Source: Vicinamibacteria bacterium
GTDB taxonomy: Bacteria; Acidobacteriota; Vicinamibacteria; Vicinamibacterales; 2-12-FULL-66-21
Direction of reading: 5' to 3'
NCBI GenBank assembly: GCA_025937075.1
Contig: JAICSD010000328.1
Location: 1-5,346, forward strand
Length of the DNA stretch: 5,346 bases
In this document: in pieces, positions 1 through 5,346 of the stretch
Layout: every line of letters begins with the position of its first letter
Position numbering within the stretch: position 1 is the first letter of the stretch
Translations under genes and position numbers: made by a program
Notes under the pieces: generated by a model
Told to the model about the DNA's origin: nothing
Database searches by the model: none
The model's input: the letters and a program-made list of their open reading frames with translations, nothing else

Positions 1-30
1 CGGCGGGAAATCGTCTCGTCTCCTGCCCTG

Positions 31-57
31 ACGCATTCGCGCCGAGTACGGATGCGT
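31..57. repeat. Imperfect inverted repeat (9-bp arms, 9-nt loop) downstream of the permease gene
   Basis: Arms ACGCATTCG (31-39) and CGGATGCGT (49-57) pair at eight positions, with a T/G juxtaposition at 37/51. That pair is a wobble if the plus strand is transcribed and an A/C mismatch if the minus strand is. It begins 12 nt beyond the permease stop on the minus strand, where a transcription end structure would be expected. No T-run follows on the minus strand, so it is not a canonical intrinsic terminator. It could equally be an operator of the next gene beyond the window edge, or chance in GC-rich DNA. The rest of 1-69 shows no gene. Confidence 0.35.
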
Positions 58-69
58 AATGCGGCGGCT

Positions 70-2742
70 CTACTCGTGCCTCAGCGCAGTCAAGGGCTCG
101 ACGCGCGCGGCCCGATGCGCGGGCACGTACGCCGCGGAGTATGCCGAACACGCCAGCAGCGCGACCGCGCTGGCAAGCGTGACAGGGTCCGTCGGCTGCA
201 GCTCGAAGAGCATCGACGAGATCCACCGTGACGCCGCCCACGCGGCAGGGACGCCCGCCGCGATGCCAATCACGACGAGGAGACCCGCTCCGCGGAGCAC
301 GTGCGCAACGACGTGCGTCCGCTGCGCGCCCAGGGCCATGCGGATTCCAATCTCCCTCGTCCGCCGCGCAACGCTGCAGGCGAGCAGCCCGTACAAGCCG
401 ACACACGCCACGATCAGCGCGACGAGGCCGAACGCTGTCGCGAGCGTCGCCATCATCCGCTCCTTCACGATCGTCGCATCGACCTGCGCTGACAGGGGGC
501 GGACCTCGATCGTGTCGTCCGGCAGACGCGCGCGAATCGTCCGTCCGACCGTCGACGCGACCTGGCCGAGCGCACCGGCCGCACGAACTTCGATCGTTGG
601 AAACACCGGAAAATCCGGACTCGTGATCTGCGCAAACGGCACGTACACCGCCGCGGCCGGCGGCGTTTCGCGCAGGCTGCGGGTGCTCGTGTTGCGCGCG
701 AGGCCCACCACTTCCAGCTCGGTGCGCGTGCCTCGCACCTTCGCGTCCAGCCGTTGACCGATGGCGTTTTGCCGGCTGAAATAGCGATCCGCGAATCGCT
801 CGTTGACGATTGCCACCATCGGCGCGCCCGCCGCGTCGTGCTCCGTGAACTCTCGCCCCGCCAGCATCGGGATGTGCATCGTCGCAAAGAACTGCGGGCT
901 TGCGCCAACGAAGACGGCGGTGTCGCGCTCGGGAAGCGGCTGCCCGAGGGGAACCGCGGGTTCGCTCCAGATCGATCCACTCAAGGGCGTGTGTGTCGAG
1001 ATGCTGGTGGACTCGACGCCAGGGATCTTTCCAACGTCGTCCACAATCTGCTGAACTTGGGACAACGGGTGCGCGTCGAGATCGACGAGCAGCACTCCCT
1101 GCGATCGGAAGCCCGGGTCGAAGCGCTCGAGGTTCCGCAGCGTGCGAACGAACAGGCTCGCCCCGACCAGCAGCACGAGCGAGAGGGCGAGCTGCAGGCT
1201 CACGAGCCAGGGCAGCAATCGCGAGCGCGACGCGATCGTTCTGGCGTCGTCTTTGAGGACCGGCGATGCCCCGGAGGCCGTGGCGTACGCCGCCGGCGCA
1301 ACGCCGAACAGCACGGCCGTCGCAATGGCGATTGCCGTCGTGAACCCCAGAATGTGCCAGTTGGGCGCGAGATCGAACACGAGCCGTTCTGTTCCCGTGG
1401 AAATCAGGCTGACGAGGAACCGCCCCGAGGCCCAGGCCAGCCCGATACCGAGTGCCGCCCCGATGAGCGACAACAGCAGGCTTTCGGTCAGAAGCTGTCG
1501 GACAATCCGCGCTCGGCCGGCGCCAATGGCCAGCCTGACCGCAATCTCTCCCTGCCGCGCCGAGGCGCGCGCCAGCAGGAGACTCGCGACGTTCGCGCAC
1601 GCGATCGCCAGGACGAGCGCCACCATCGCCATCAGCACCATGAGCGGCTGCGTGTACAGCTTGCGAAGATGCGTCCAGCCCGTGCCGCCTGGTGCCAACC
1701 CGAACTGCGCCTCGATCATGCCTTTGCGCTGCGAGGGAGGCCAATGCGGAGCGATGAGCGGATCGGCCATGGCGGGCCAGGCCGCCCGCAGACGCGCCTC
1801 CGCCTCCTTCAACGAGACGCCGGGCGCTGGCCTCGCAAGCGCGCGCAGCCAGAAGTTGCCTGATCCGAGCAGCCCGGCCATCTTCGGCTCGAGCTGTGGA
1901 AGCGCGGCCGCGGCCATCGTGATCTCCGCGATTGATCCGACGTTTGCGCCCGTGAATCCTGGCGGGCTGACACCGACGATGGTGACGGGAGCGCCGTCGA
2001 TCAGGAGTGAGCCTCCGACGGCCGAGGGGTTGCGTCCGAACTGGCGCTCCCAGTAGCTCTCGCTGATGACCGCCGCCAGCGGCGCGCCCGGTTCGTCGTC
2101 TTCGCGCGCCAGCAGCCGCCCTGCTGCCGGCGTGAGGCCAAGCGTCTCGTAATACGCTCCCGTGACGTACGCGCCGGGTACTCGAACGACGGCTCCGGGA
2201 GACCCGACATTGAAGCGAGAGCCGCTGAAGCCAGCCACGCCGGCAAAGATCTCGTGGCGCTCGTTCAGCGCGCGAACGATGACGTACGAGAGACTCTCGG
2301 CCCGCCCGCGCAAATCCGGCGACGTGTAGTACACCTGCACCAGCTGCTGCGGATCCCGCACCGGCAGCCACCGCAGCATGAGCGCGTCGATGAGCGTGAA
2401 GATTGCGGTGTTCGCGCCGATTCCCAGCGCGAGCGTCACCAAGACGATCGCGGTGGACGCGCGATGCTTCCGGAACATCCGGAAGGCATAGCCAACATCG
2501 CGGCCCACGTCGTCGAGGGACGCACCATGGCGCGAGGCCCGCACGCGTTCCTTGGCCTGTTCGATGCCGCCAAGCTCGAGGACGGCGAGCCGGCGCGCCT
2601 CGGCGGCCGGAACGCCATCGCGCATCCTTTCTGCGGCCGACATCTCCACGAACGTACGGACGTCGTCGTCCAGATCGCGCTCGGCCTTGTTCCGGTCAAC
2701 GAGCCATCGCAATACGGACGCAAGCCGATGAAGGAATGTCAT
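70..2742 (-). CDS. ADOP-family (acidobacterial duplicated orphan permease) FtsX/MacB-like ABC transporter permease
   Basis: Inner-membrane permease of 890 residues, built like two MacB/FtsX permeases in tandem. Residues 1-90 form a charged, helical cytoplasmic prefix (AERDLDDDVRTF, then an EARRLAVLELGG segment), the 'permease prefix' typical of PadR-linked members. Predicted helices lie near 96-119, 367-391, 417-440, 463-486, 511-531, 765-788, 818-840 and 853-874, i.e. a 1+3, 1+3 pattern. Large extracytoplasmic MacB_PCD-like domains lie between helices 1-2 and 5-6. The hallmark FtsX loop occurs twice, as GEIAVRLAIGAGRARIVRQ (398-416) and REIGIRMALGAQRTHVVAH (796-814), which shows the internal duplication. 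There is no Walker A/B, so it cannot hydrolyse ATP itself, and no ATPase gene is present in the window. Start: ATG at 2742, inside the padR stop (ATGA overlap), with GGAGGG 3 nt upstream. Family length is about 800-900 residues, so this is full length. Substrate unknown; by analogy with MacB it may act in export or envelope mechanotransmission. Confidence 0.9.
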   Translation of the reverse strand: MTFLHRLASVLRWLVDRNKAERDLDDDVRTFVEMSAAERMRDGVPAAEARRLAVLELGGIEQAKERVRASRHGASLDDVGRDVGYAFRMFRKHRASTAIVLVTLALGIGANTAIFTLIDALMLRWLPVRDPQQLVQVYYTSPDLRGRAESLSYVIVRALNERHEIFAGVAGFSGSRFNVGSPGAVVRVPGAYVTGAYYETLGLTPAAGRLLAREDDEPGAPLAAVISESYWERQFGRNPSAVGGSLLIDGAPVTIVGVSPPGFTGANVGSIAEITMAAAALPQLEPKMAGLLGSGNFWLRALARPAPGVSLKEAEARLRAAWPAMADPLIAPHWPPSQRKGMIEAQFGLAPGGTGWTHLRKLYTQPLMVLMAMVALVLAIACANVASLLLARASARQGEIAVRLAIGAGRARIVRQLLTESLLLSLIGAALGIGLAWASGRFLVSLISTGTERLVFDLAPNWHILGFTTAIAIATAVLFGVAPAAYATASGASPVLKDDARTIASRSRLLPWLVSLQLALSLVLLVGASLFVRTLRNLERFDPGFRSQGVLLVDLDAHPLSQVQQIVDDVGKIPGVESTSISTHTPLSGSIWSEPAVPLGQPLPERDTAVFVGASPQFFATMHIPMLAGREFTEHDAAGAPMVAIVNERFADRYFSRQNAIGQRLDAKVRGTRTELEVVGLARNTSTRSLRETPPAAAVYVPFAQITSPDFPVFPTIEVRAAGALGQVASTVGRTIRARLPDDTIEVRPLSAQVDATIVKERMMATLATAFGLVALIVACVGLYGLLACSVARRTREIGIRMALGAQRTHVVAHVLRGAGLLVVIGIAAGVPAAWAASRWISSMLFELQPTDPVTLASAVALLACSAYSAAYVPAHRAARVEPLTALRHE

Positions 2743-3065
2743 GCGCCCTCCAGCACGCTCGTGATCGCGAACGTGATCCGCTCCCAGCGCCGCCGGTGCT
2801 GTTCGAGCTGCCGTTTACCCGACGCGGTGAGCGTGTAGTACTTCGCGCGCCGATTGTTCTCGCTCGGCCGCCACTCGGCCTCGAGCTTGCCGTCCTGCTC
2901 GAGGCGATACAGAGACGGGAAGAGCGACCCCGGATTGACCTGAAAGTGATCGTGACTGAGCGCCGCCAGCCGCTGCGAGATGCCGAAGCCGTGCATCGGC
3001 TCGCGCGAGAGGATGGTGAGAATCATCAGGTCGAGCGTGCCCTGCGGAACGTCGAGCTTGTCCAC
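2739..3065 (-). CDS. PadR-family transcriptional regulator (acidobacterial ADOP-associated type)
   Basis: A 108-residue DNA-binding protein, the usual size of short PadR regulators. Residues 7-20 (PQGTLDLMILTILS) are the typical PadR first helix. MHGFGISQRL (24-33) and NPGSLFPSLYRLEQDGKL (44-61) make the winged helix-turn-helix with the recognition helix. RRAKYYTLTASGKRQL (72-87) is the characteristic wing ending in the conserved TxxG, and the C-terminal helix (87-108) would mediate dimerisation. Start: GTG at 3065, which has a strong AGAGGAG Shine-Dalgarno 4 nt upstream. Its TGA overlaps the permease ATG by 4 bp, implying translational coupling. Family members are generally repressors, often released by a small ligand or stress, so it probably represses its own operon. 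The inducer cannot be read from sequence. The pairing with the long permease is the reason for the ADOP-type subfamily call. Confidence 0.92.
   Translation of the reverse strand: MDKLDVPQGTLDLMILTILSREPMHGFGISQRLAALSHDHFQVNPGSLFPSLYRLEQDGKLEAEWRPSENNRRAKYYTLTASGKRQLEQHRRRWERITFAITSVLEGA
2746..2751 (-). promoter_or_regulatory. Ribosome binding site of the permease gene, inside padR
   Basis: GGAGGG on the minus strand, 3 nt before the ATG at 2742 and inside the last codons of padR. Together with the ATGA overlap it fixes the permease start and indicates coupled translation of regulator and permease. Confidence 0.7.
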
Positions 3066-3069
3066 GATT

Positions 3070-3076
3070 CTCCTCT
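3070..3076 (-). promoter_or_regulatory. Ribosome binding site of padR
   Basis: AGAGGAG on the minus strand, 4 nt before the GTG codon. It supports GTG at 3065 as the true start although it is not ATG. It lies only 3 nt after the end of the leader hairpin at 3080-3100, so pairing there could affect ribosome access. Confidence 0.75.
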
Positions 3077-3079
3077 GCA

Positions 3080-3116
3080 GGCGGCCCTGAACGGACCGCC
3101 CTACGTGAGGCGGCCC
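3080..3116 (-). repeat. Three-arm GC-rich palindromic element in the padR leader (two alternative hairpins)
   Basis: Read on the minus strand, the element is GGGCCGCC (3116-3109), an 8-nt spacer, GGCGGTCC (3100-3093), GTTCA, then GGGCCGCC (3087-3080). The middle arm can pair over all 8 positions (one G-U) with either flanking copy, so two hairpins are mutually exclusive. The two outer arms are a 9-bp plus-strand direct repeat, AGGCGGCCC, starting at 3079 and 3108. The element lies between the predicted padR promoter and its Shine-Dalgarno. It may be a leader RNA switch, a regulator-binding array, or a dispersed palindromic (REP-like) repeat that happens to sit here. The pairing is seen directly; the function is not. 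Confidence 0.5.
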
Positions 3117-3125
3117 GCGTTCTCC

Positions 3126-3156
3126 ATCGTAGCGCCGGTCACCTTTAGGATGTCAA
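3126..3156 (-). promoter_or_regulatory. Predicted sigma70-type promoter of padR-permease, with possible operator in the spacer
   Basis: On the minus strand a perfect -35 TTGACA (3156-3151) is followed after 19 nt by TACGAT (3131-3126), which matches the -10 consensus at 4 of 6 positions. Predicted transcription would start near 3119, giving a leader of roughly 54 nt that contains the alternative hairpins. The spacer holds CCTAAAGG (3149-3142), a partial palindrome directly between the promoter elements and thus well placed for repression by PadR. It does not match the classical PadR ATGT-N8-ACAT site, so the operator assignment is weak. The 19-nt spacing is longer than ideal. Confidence 0.45.
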
Positions 3157-3187
3157 GAGGAAAGCCGAGGCGGGTCCTTTTCCGGCC

Positions 3188-3209
3188 TTCACAATTCATT
3201 CATCACGAA
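3188..3209 (+). promoter_or_regulatory. Candidate OmpR/PhoB-type direct-repeat operator upstream of the plus-strand operon
   Basis: TTCACAATTCA (3188-3198) is followed directly by TTCATCACGAA (3199-3209). TTCA therefore recurs exactly 11 bp apart, one helical turn, with an extra TTCA at 3195. Tandem 11-bp half sites are how PhoB-class winged-helix regulators bind as head-to-tail dimers. The repeat stands where a -35 would be, about 12 bp before a weak -10-like TACACG (3222-3227), the arrangement of activator-dependent promoters. The response regulator encoded downstream is the obvious candidate to bind it. Short repeats like this can arise by chance. Confidence 0.35.
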
Positions 3210-3221
3210 CTGCGAGACTCG

Positions 3222-3227
3222 TACACG
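3222..3227 (+). promoter_or_regulatory. Weak -10-like hexamer for the plus-strand operon
   Basis: TACACG matches TATAAT at only three positions, including the first two, and no good -35 lies 16-18 nt upstream. It is proposed only because it stands at the right distance from both the TTCA repeat and the ribosome binding site at 3244. Initiation would then be near 3234, with a leader of about 20 nt. Confidence 0.2.
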
Positions 3228-3243
3228 AATCCGGTGTTCGATC

Positions 3244-3248
3244 AGGAG
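3244..3248 (+). promoter_or_regulatory. Ribosome binding site of the small membrane protein gene
   Basis: AGGAG stands 6 nt before the ATG at 3255. It decides the start: the reading frame stays open far upstream, but that extension would run antisense through padR and the permease. Confidence 0.75.
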
Positions 3249-3254
3249 AACGTC

Positions 3255-3629
3255 ATGCGAAATCGCTTTGCATTCAGGATCATGATCGCCTTGCTGATGG
3301 GCCTGGCGCTCGCGATCGTCGGCGGCTATGCATACAACGTCGGCGTGGTCCACGGCATCGCCGAGAGCGGCCGGGTGGCCTCGACGCCTGGGACGGGCGC
3401 GCCGATCGTAGGGTTCTGGCCTCGGCCGTGGGGCTTCGGCTGGTTCCCGATCTTTCCGTTGTTTTTCATTTTTGCCTTACTGTTCATCGTCCGCGGGTTC
3501 TTCTGGCGCGGCGCATGGGGCTGTGGCTACGGTTACCGGTACGGTCCCTCCGGCGTGCCGCCAGCGTTCGATGAATGGCATCGGCGAGCGCACGAGCAGC
3601 AGGCTCAGGGGAATCAGCCCCGCGGATGA
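3255..3629 (+). CDS. Small two-helix membrane protein, Trp/Phe/Gly-rich, first gene of a two-component operon
   Basis: A 124-residue protein of unknown function. A short basic N-terminus (RNRFAFR) precedes helix 1 at about 9-31. Residues 32-60 form a loop with Gly/Pro and Trp (FWPRPWGFGWFP, 54-65), and helix 2 at about 64-82 is strikingly Phe-rich (FPIFPLFFIFALLFIVRGFF, 64-83). The tail is Gly/Tyr-rich (GCGYGYRYG, 89-97) and ends in an amphipathic GVPPAFDEWHRRAHEQQ (100-116). The basic residues predict both ends in the cytoplasm; helix 1 could also be read as an uncleaved signal anchor. The start is set by AGGAG upstream. The gene lies 34 bp before the response regulator, so cotranscription is likely. 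From memory, small proteins with a similar PPxFxEWHRRAH tail occur near two-component genes in Acidobacteriota and Chloroflexota, but this is unverified. A role as accessory sensor or modulator of the kinase is inference. Confidence 0.8.
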   Translation: MRNRFAFRIMIALLMGLALAIVGGYAYNVGVVHGIAESGRVASTPGTGAPIVGFWPRPWGFGWFPIFPLFFIFALLFIVRGFFWRGAWGCGYGYRYGPSGVPPAFDEWHRRAHEQQAQGNQPRG

Positions 3630-3663
3630 AGGAACCGGCGTGTAGCGGACGCGGATCCAAGCC

Positions 3664-4344
3664 GTGAAGCACATCCTGATAGCGGACGATGAACCTCGAA
3701 TCGCCGGGATCGTGCGGGACTATCTCGCACGGGCCGGCTATTCGGTGACGGTCGCGGGAAACGGCGTCGATGCGCTGACGATCGCGCGGACGCGACGCCC
3801 CGACCTGATCATCCTCGATCTCGGACTGCCTCACATGGACGGCATGGACGTCACGCGCGCGCTGCGCAAGCACTCCCGCATCCCAATCATCATGCTGACC
3901 GCGCGGGTCGACGAAAGCGACAAGGTGAGCGGCCTCGAGCTTGGGGCCGACGACTACGTCACGAAGCCGTTCAGCCCGAAGGAGCTGGTCGCGCGTGTCA
4001 GGGCCGTCTTTCGCCGGCTCGATGTTCCTCCCGAGCCCGGCGACGTGATCCACGCGGGTAAGGATCTCTCGCTCGACAGACGGCGCATGCAGGTGCTCCT
4101 CGGCGATCGCGCGATCGATCTGACGCCGTCGGAGTTCGAGCTGCTCGCCACGCTTGCGCGTCAACCAGAGCGCGTCTTCACGCGAGCTCAGCTCCTCGAC
4201 GCAATTCGCGGCGTGGAAGCCGAGTCGTTCGAGCGCGCGATCGACGCGCACGTCAAAAACCTCCGGCGCAAGCTCGAGCCGGAGCCGCGCAGTCCGCGCT
4301 ACGTGCTCACCGTTCACGGCGTTGGCTACAAGCTCGCCGATTGA
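3664..4344 (+). CDS. OmpR/PhoB-family two-component response regulator
   Basis: A 226-residue cytoplasmic transcription factor. The receiver domain (1-115) has the acidic pair Asp8/Asp9, phosphoacceptor Asp52 in IILDLGLPHMDG, switch Thr79 in MLTAR, and Lys101 in DDYVTKPF with Tyr98 as the aromatic switch residue. All phosphotransfer residues are therefore present. Residues about 125-226 are the winged-helix effector domain: a DLSLDRRRMQVLLGDRAIDL strand region, then LTPSEFELLATLARQPERVF, the recognition helix region FERAIDAHVKNLRRKLE, and the terminal wing YVLTVHGVGYKLAD. Start: GTG at 3664. An in-frame TAG at 3643 leaves no room for a longer protein, and VKHILIADDEP is the standard beginning of the family. 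The Shine-Dalgarno is poor (GGA at 3653-3655). The kinase begins 2 bp after its stop, so this is its cognate partner. Targets are unknown; autoregulation through the TTCA repeat at 3188-3209 is possible. Confidence 0.95.
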   Translation: MKHILIADDEPRIAGIVRDYLARAGYSVTVAGNGVDALTIARTRRPDLIILDLGLPHMDGMDVTRALRKHSRIPIIMLTARVDESDKVSGLELGADDYVTKPFSPKELVARVRAVFRRLDVPPEPGDVIHAGKDLSLDRRRMQVLLGDRAIDLTPSEFELLATLARQPERVFTRAQLLDAIRGVEAESFERAIDAHVKNLRRKLEPEPRSPRYVLTVHGVGYKLAD

Positions 4345-4346
4345 CC

Positions 4347-5346
4347 ATGCGACGACGAGGACCATGCGGCCCGCCCTGGTGGCCCGAACACGAGCTCTGG
4401 CCCCCGAGAGGCCCGCTCCATCGCCAGTACGTGGTGCGGGTCCGGTTCTTTCGACGGTTCGCGTGGCTCGTCGGCGCACTGCTGCTCTCGGCGCTGACCG
4501 GGTCGGCGGCCCTCGGGTGGCTTGCGGCCGCCAACGCCGGTCTCGTCTCGTCCGCGCGCGGCAGCGTGCCGTTGATCGTGCTTGCCGCGGGATTCATGGG
4601 CGCCGTCGCCGCGATCGCCACGCTCGGCCGCACGCTGCGCCGGGTCGGCTCGCCGCTCGCCGCCGTCATGGATGCCGCCAATCGCGTCGCCGCCGGCGAC
4701 TACTCCGTCCGCGTTGGCGAGTACGGACCGCCGCCGATGGTTGGCCTCGCCCACGCCTTCAACACGATGACGACGCGGCTGCAGGACCACGATCGGCAGC
4801 GCCGAGAGCTGATGGCCGACGTCGCGCACGAGCTGCGGACGCCGCTGACGGTGATGCAGGGAAAGGTCGAAGGGCTCATCGACGGCGTGTATCCACTCGA
4901 TGCCGCCGAGCTCAAGACGGTACTCGAGGAAACGCACGTCCTCTCGCGCCTGGTCGAAGACCTCCGCACGCTGGCGCTCTCGGAGACCGGCGCGCTGCAA
5001 CTTCAGCGGGAATCTACCGACGTCGTCGCGCTGGCGCGTGAAGCGGTGCGGACGCTCGAACCGGCCGCATCCGGCAGCGGCGTCACGCTTGGAGTGGAAG
5101 GCGTGGCCACGGTCACGGCCGAGATCGATCCCGTGCGCATTCGCGAGGTGCTGATCAACCTGCTGTGGAACGCGCTGCGGCACACGCCGGCGGGCGGAGC
5201 CGTTACGGTTCGGATCGCAGCCGAACACGGCAACGTATCTGTACGAGTGGAGGACACTGGCGCCGGAATGACGCCCGAAGATCTGTCGCGTGCGTTCGAT
5301 CGCTTTCACAAGGGAAGTGAATCGCGCGGCTCGGGTCTCGGCCTCA
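4347..5346 (+). CDS. HAMP-domain membrane sensor histidine kinase (incomplete, cut by the window end)
   Basis: Open from ATG 4347 to the window end, 333 complete codons without a stop. A Pro/Trp-rich cytoplasmic tail (1-37, with PPWWPE at 9-14 and LWPPRGP at 17-23) precedes helix 1 (about 38-60), a loop of only about 13 residues, and helix 2 (about 74-94). A HAMP domain follows (about 95-148, PLAAVMDAANRVAAGDYSVRV and LAHAFNTMTTRL). The HisKA domain has the H-box DVAHELRTPL (158-167), phosphoacceptor His161 and the E162-x-x-T165 phosphatase motif. The ATPase domain shows the N-box INLLWNALRHTP (Asn271, Asn275), G1 DTGAGM (303-308), F-box FDRF (317-320) and the start of G2, GSGLGL (328-333). 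Only about 30-40 residues should be missing. The start has no clear Shine-Dalgarno and follows the regulator TGA by 2 bp, pointing to coupled translation. The tiny outside loop suggests sensing within the membrane or through a partner protein. The signal is unknown. Confidence 0.93.
   Translation, partial: MRRRGPCGPPWWPEHELWPPRGPLHRQYVVRVRFFRRFAWLVGALLLSALTGSAALGWLAAANAGLVSSARGSVPLIVLAAGFMGAVAAIATLGRTLRRVGSPLAAVMDAANRVAAGDYSVRVGEYGPPPMVGLAHAFNTMTTRLQDHDRQRRELMADVAHELRTPLTVMQGKVEGLIDGVYPLDAAELKTVLEETHVLSRLVEDLRTLALSETGALQLQRESTDVVALAREAVRTLEPAASGSGVTLGVEGVATVTAEIDPVRIREVLINLLWNALRHTPAGGAVTVRIAAEHGNVSVRVEDTGAGMTPEDLSRAFDRFHKGSESRGSGLGL

Noticed and set aside
1..30. Start of a further minus-strand gene, suggested by AGGAGA (minus strand) near positions 18-24
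   Set aside because: No ATG, GTG or TTG follows at a suitable distance before the window edge, so no gene can be supported.
31..57. Intrinsic terminator for the permease operon
   Set aside because: The hairpin is real but has a mismatch on the minus strand and no following T-run, so it is recorded only as an inverted repeat.
754..1863. Long plus-strand reading frame (369 codons) antisense to the permease gene
   Set aside because: Its translation is rich in Arg, Gln and charged low-complexity stretches with no family resemblance, and the opposite strand encodes a clear permease through the same bases. Long antisense frames are expected in GC-rich coding DNA.
2403..3254. N-terminal extension of the small membrane protein frame
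   Set aside because: The frame is open upstream, but it would run antisense to padR and the permease. The AGGAG site and hydrophobic N-terminus place the start at 3255.
3484..4479. Minus-strand reading frame (331 codons) opposite the response regulator
   Set aside because: It is a mirror of the regulator coding sequence; the plus strand has the complete receiver and winged-helix signatures.
4154..5041. Plus-strand reading frame (295 codons) overlapping the end of the regulator and most of the kinase
   Set aside because: It is Arg/Ala/Ser-rich low-complexity translation in another frame of the regulator and kinase genes, without domain motifs.
4326..5309. Minus-strand reading frame (327 codons) opposite the histidine kinase
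   Set aside because: The plus strand shows every kinase motif in order (H, N, G1, F and the start of G2), whereas the antisense product is an Arg/His/Gly-rich sequence with no recognisable domain.

Overview
The window looks like chromosomal DNA of a high-GC bacterium, most likely an Acidobacteriota member (Vicinamibacteria- or Solibacter-like). The main reason is a PadR-family regulator that overlaps by 4 bp a very long ATPase-less FtsX/MacB-type permease with two permease halves. From family knowledge this is the acidobacterial 'ADOP' (acidobacterial duplicated orphan permease) gene with its paired PadR. The taxonomic call is an inference from these families and base composition, not from a marker gene.

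Layout. Positions 1-69 are non-coding and hold an imperfect 9+9 bp inverted repeat just past the permease stop. Positions 70-2742 (minus) encode the 890-residue ADOP-type permease, and 2739-3065 (minus) encode the 108-residue PadR regulator; together they form a padR-permease operon. Positions 3066-3254 are a divergent intergenic region. It carries a plausible sigma70-type promoter for padR, a leader with two mutually exclusive GC-rich hairpins, and, for the plus strand, an 11-bp-spaced TTCA direct repeat in front of a weak -10. Positions 3255-3629 (plus) encode a 124-residue two-helix membrane protein rich in Trp, Phe and Gly. Positions 3664-4344 (plus) encode an OmpR/PhoB-type response regulator. 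From 4347 to the window end (plus, incomplete) runs a HAMP-containing membrane histidine kinase, beginning 2 bp after the regulator stop.

How it may work. The plus-strand genes look like one operon: a signal perceived at the membrane would lead to kinase autophosphorylation at His161, transfer to Asp52 of the regulator, and transcriptional output, possibly including autoregulation through the TTCA repeat. The kinase has almost no extracytoplasmic loop, so the small membrane protein encoded first in the operon is a reasonable candidate accessory sensor; this is inference. The minus-strand unit is probably PadR-controlled (derepressible) and produces a permease for export or envelope work whose ATPase partner is not encoded here. 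Whether the two divergent units are functionally linked cannot be decided from sequence alone. All annotated genes are intact except the kinase, which is cut by the window edge. No tRNA, rRNA, CRISPR array or insertion sequence was seen.
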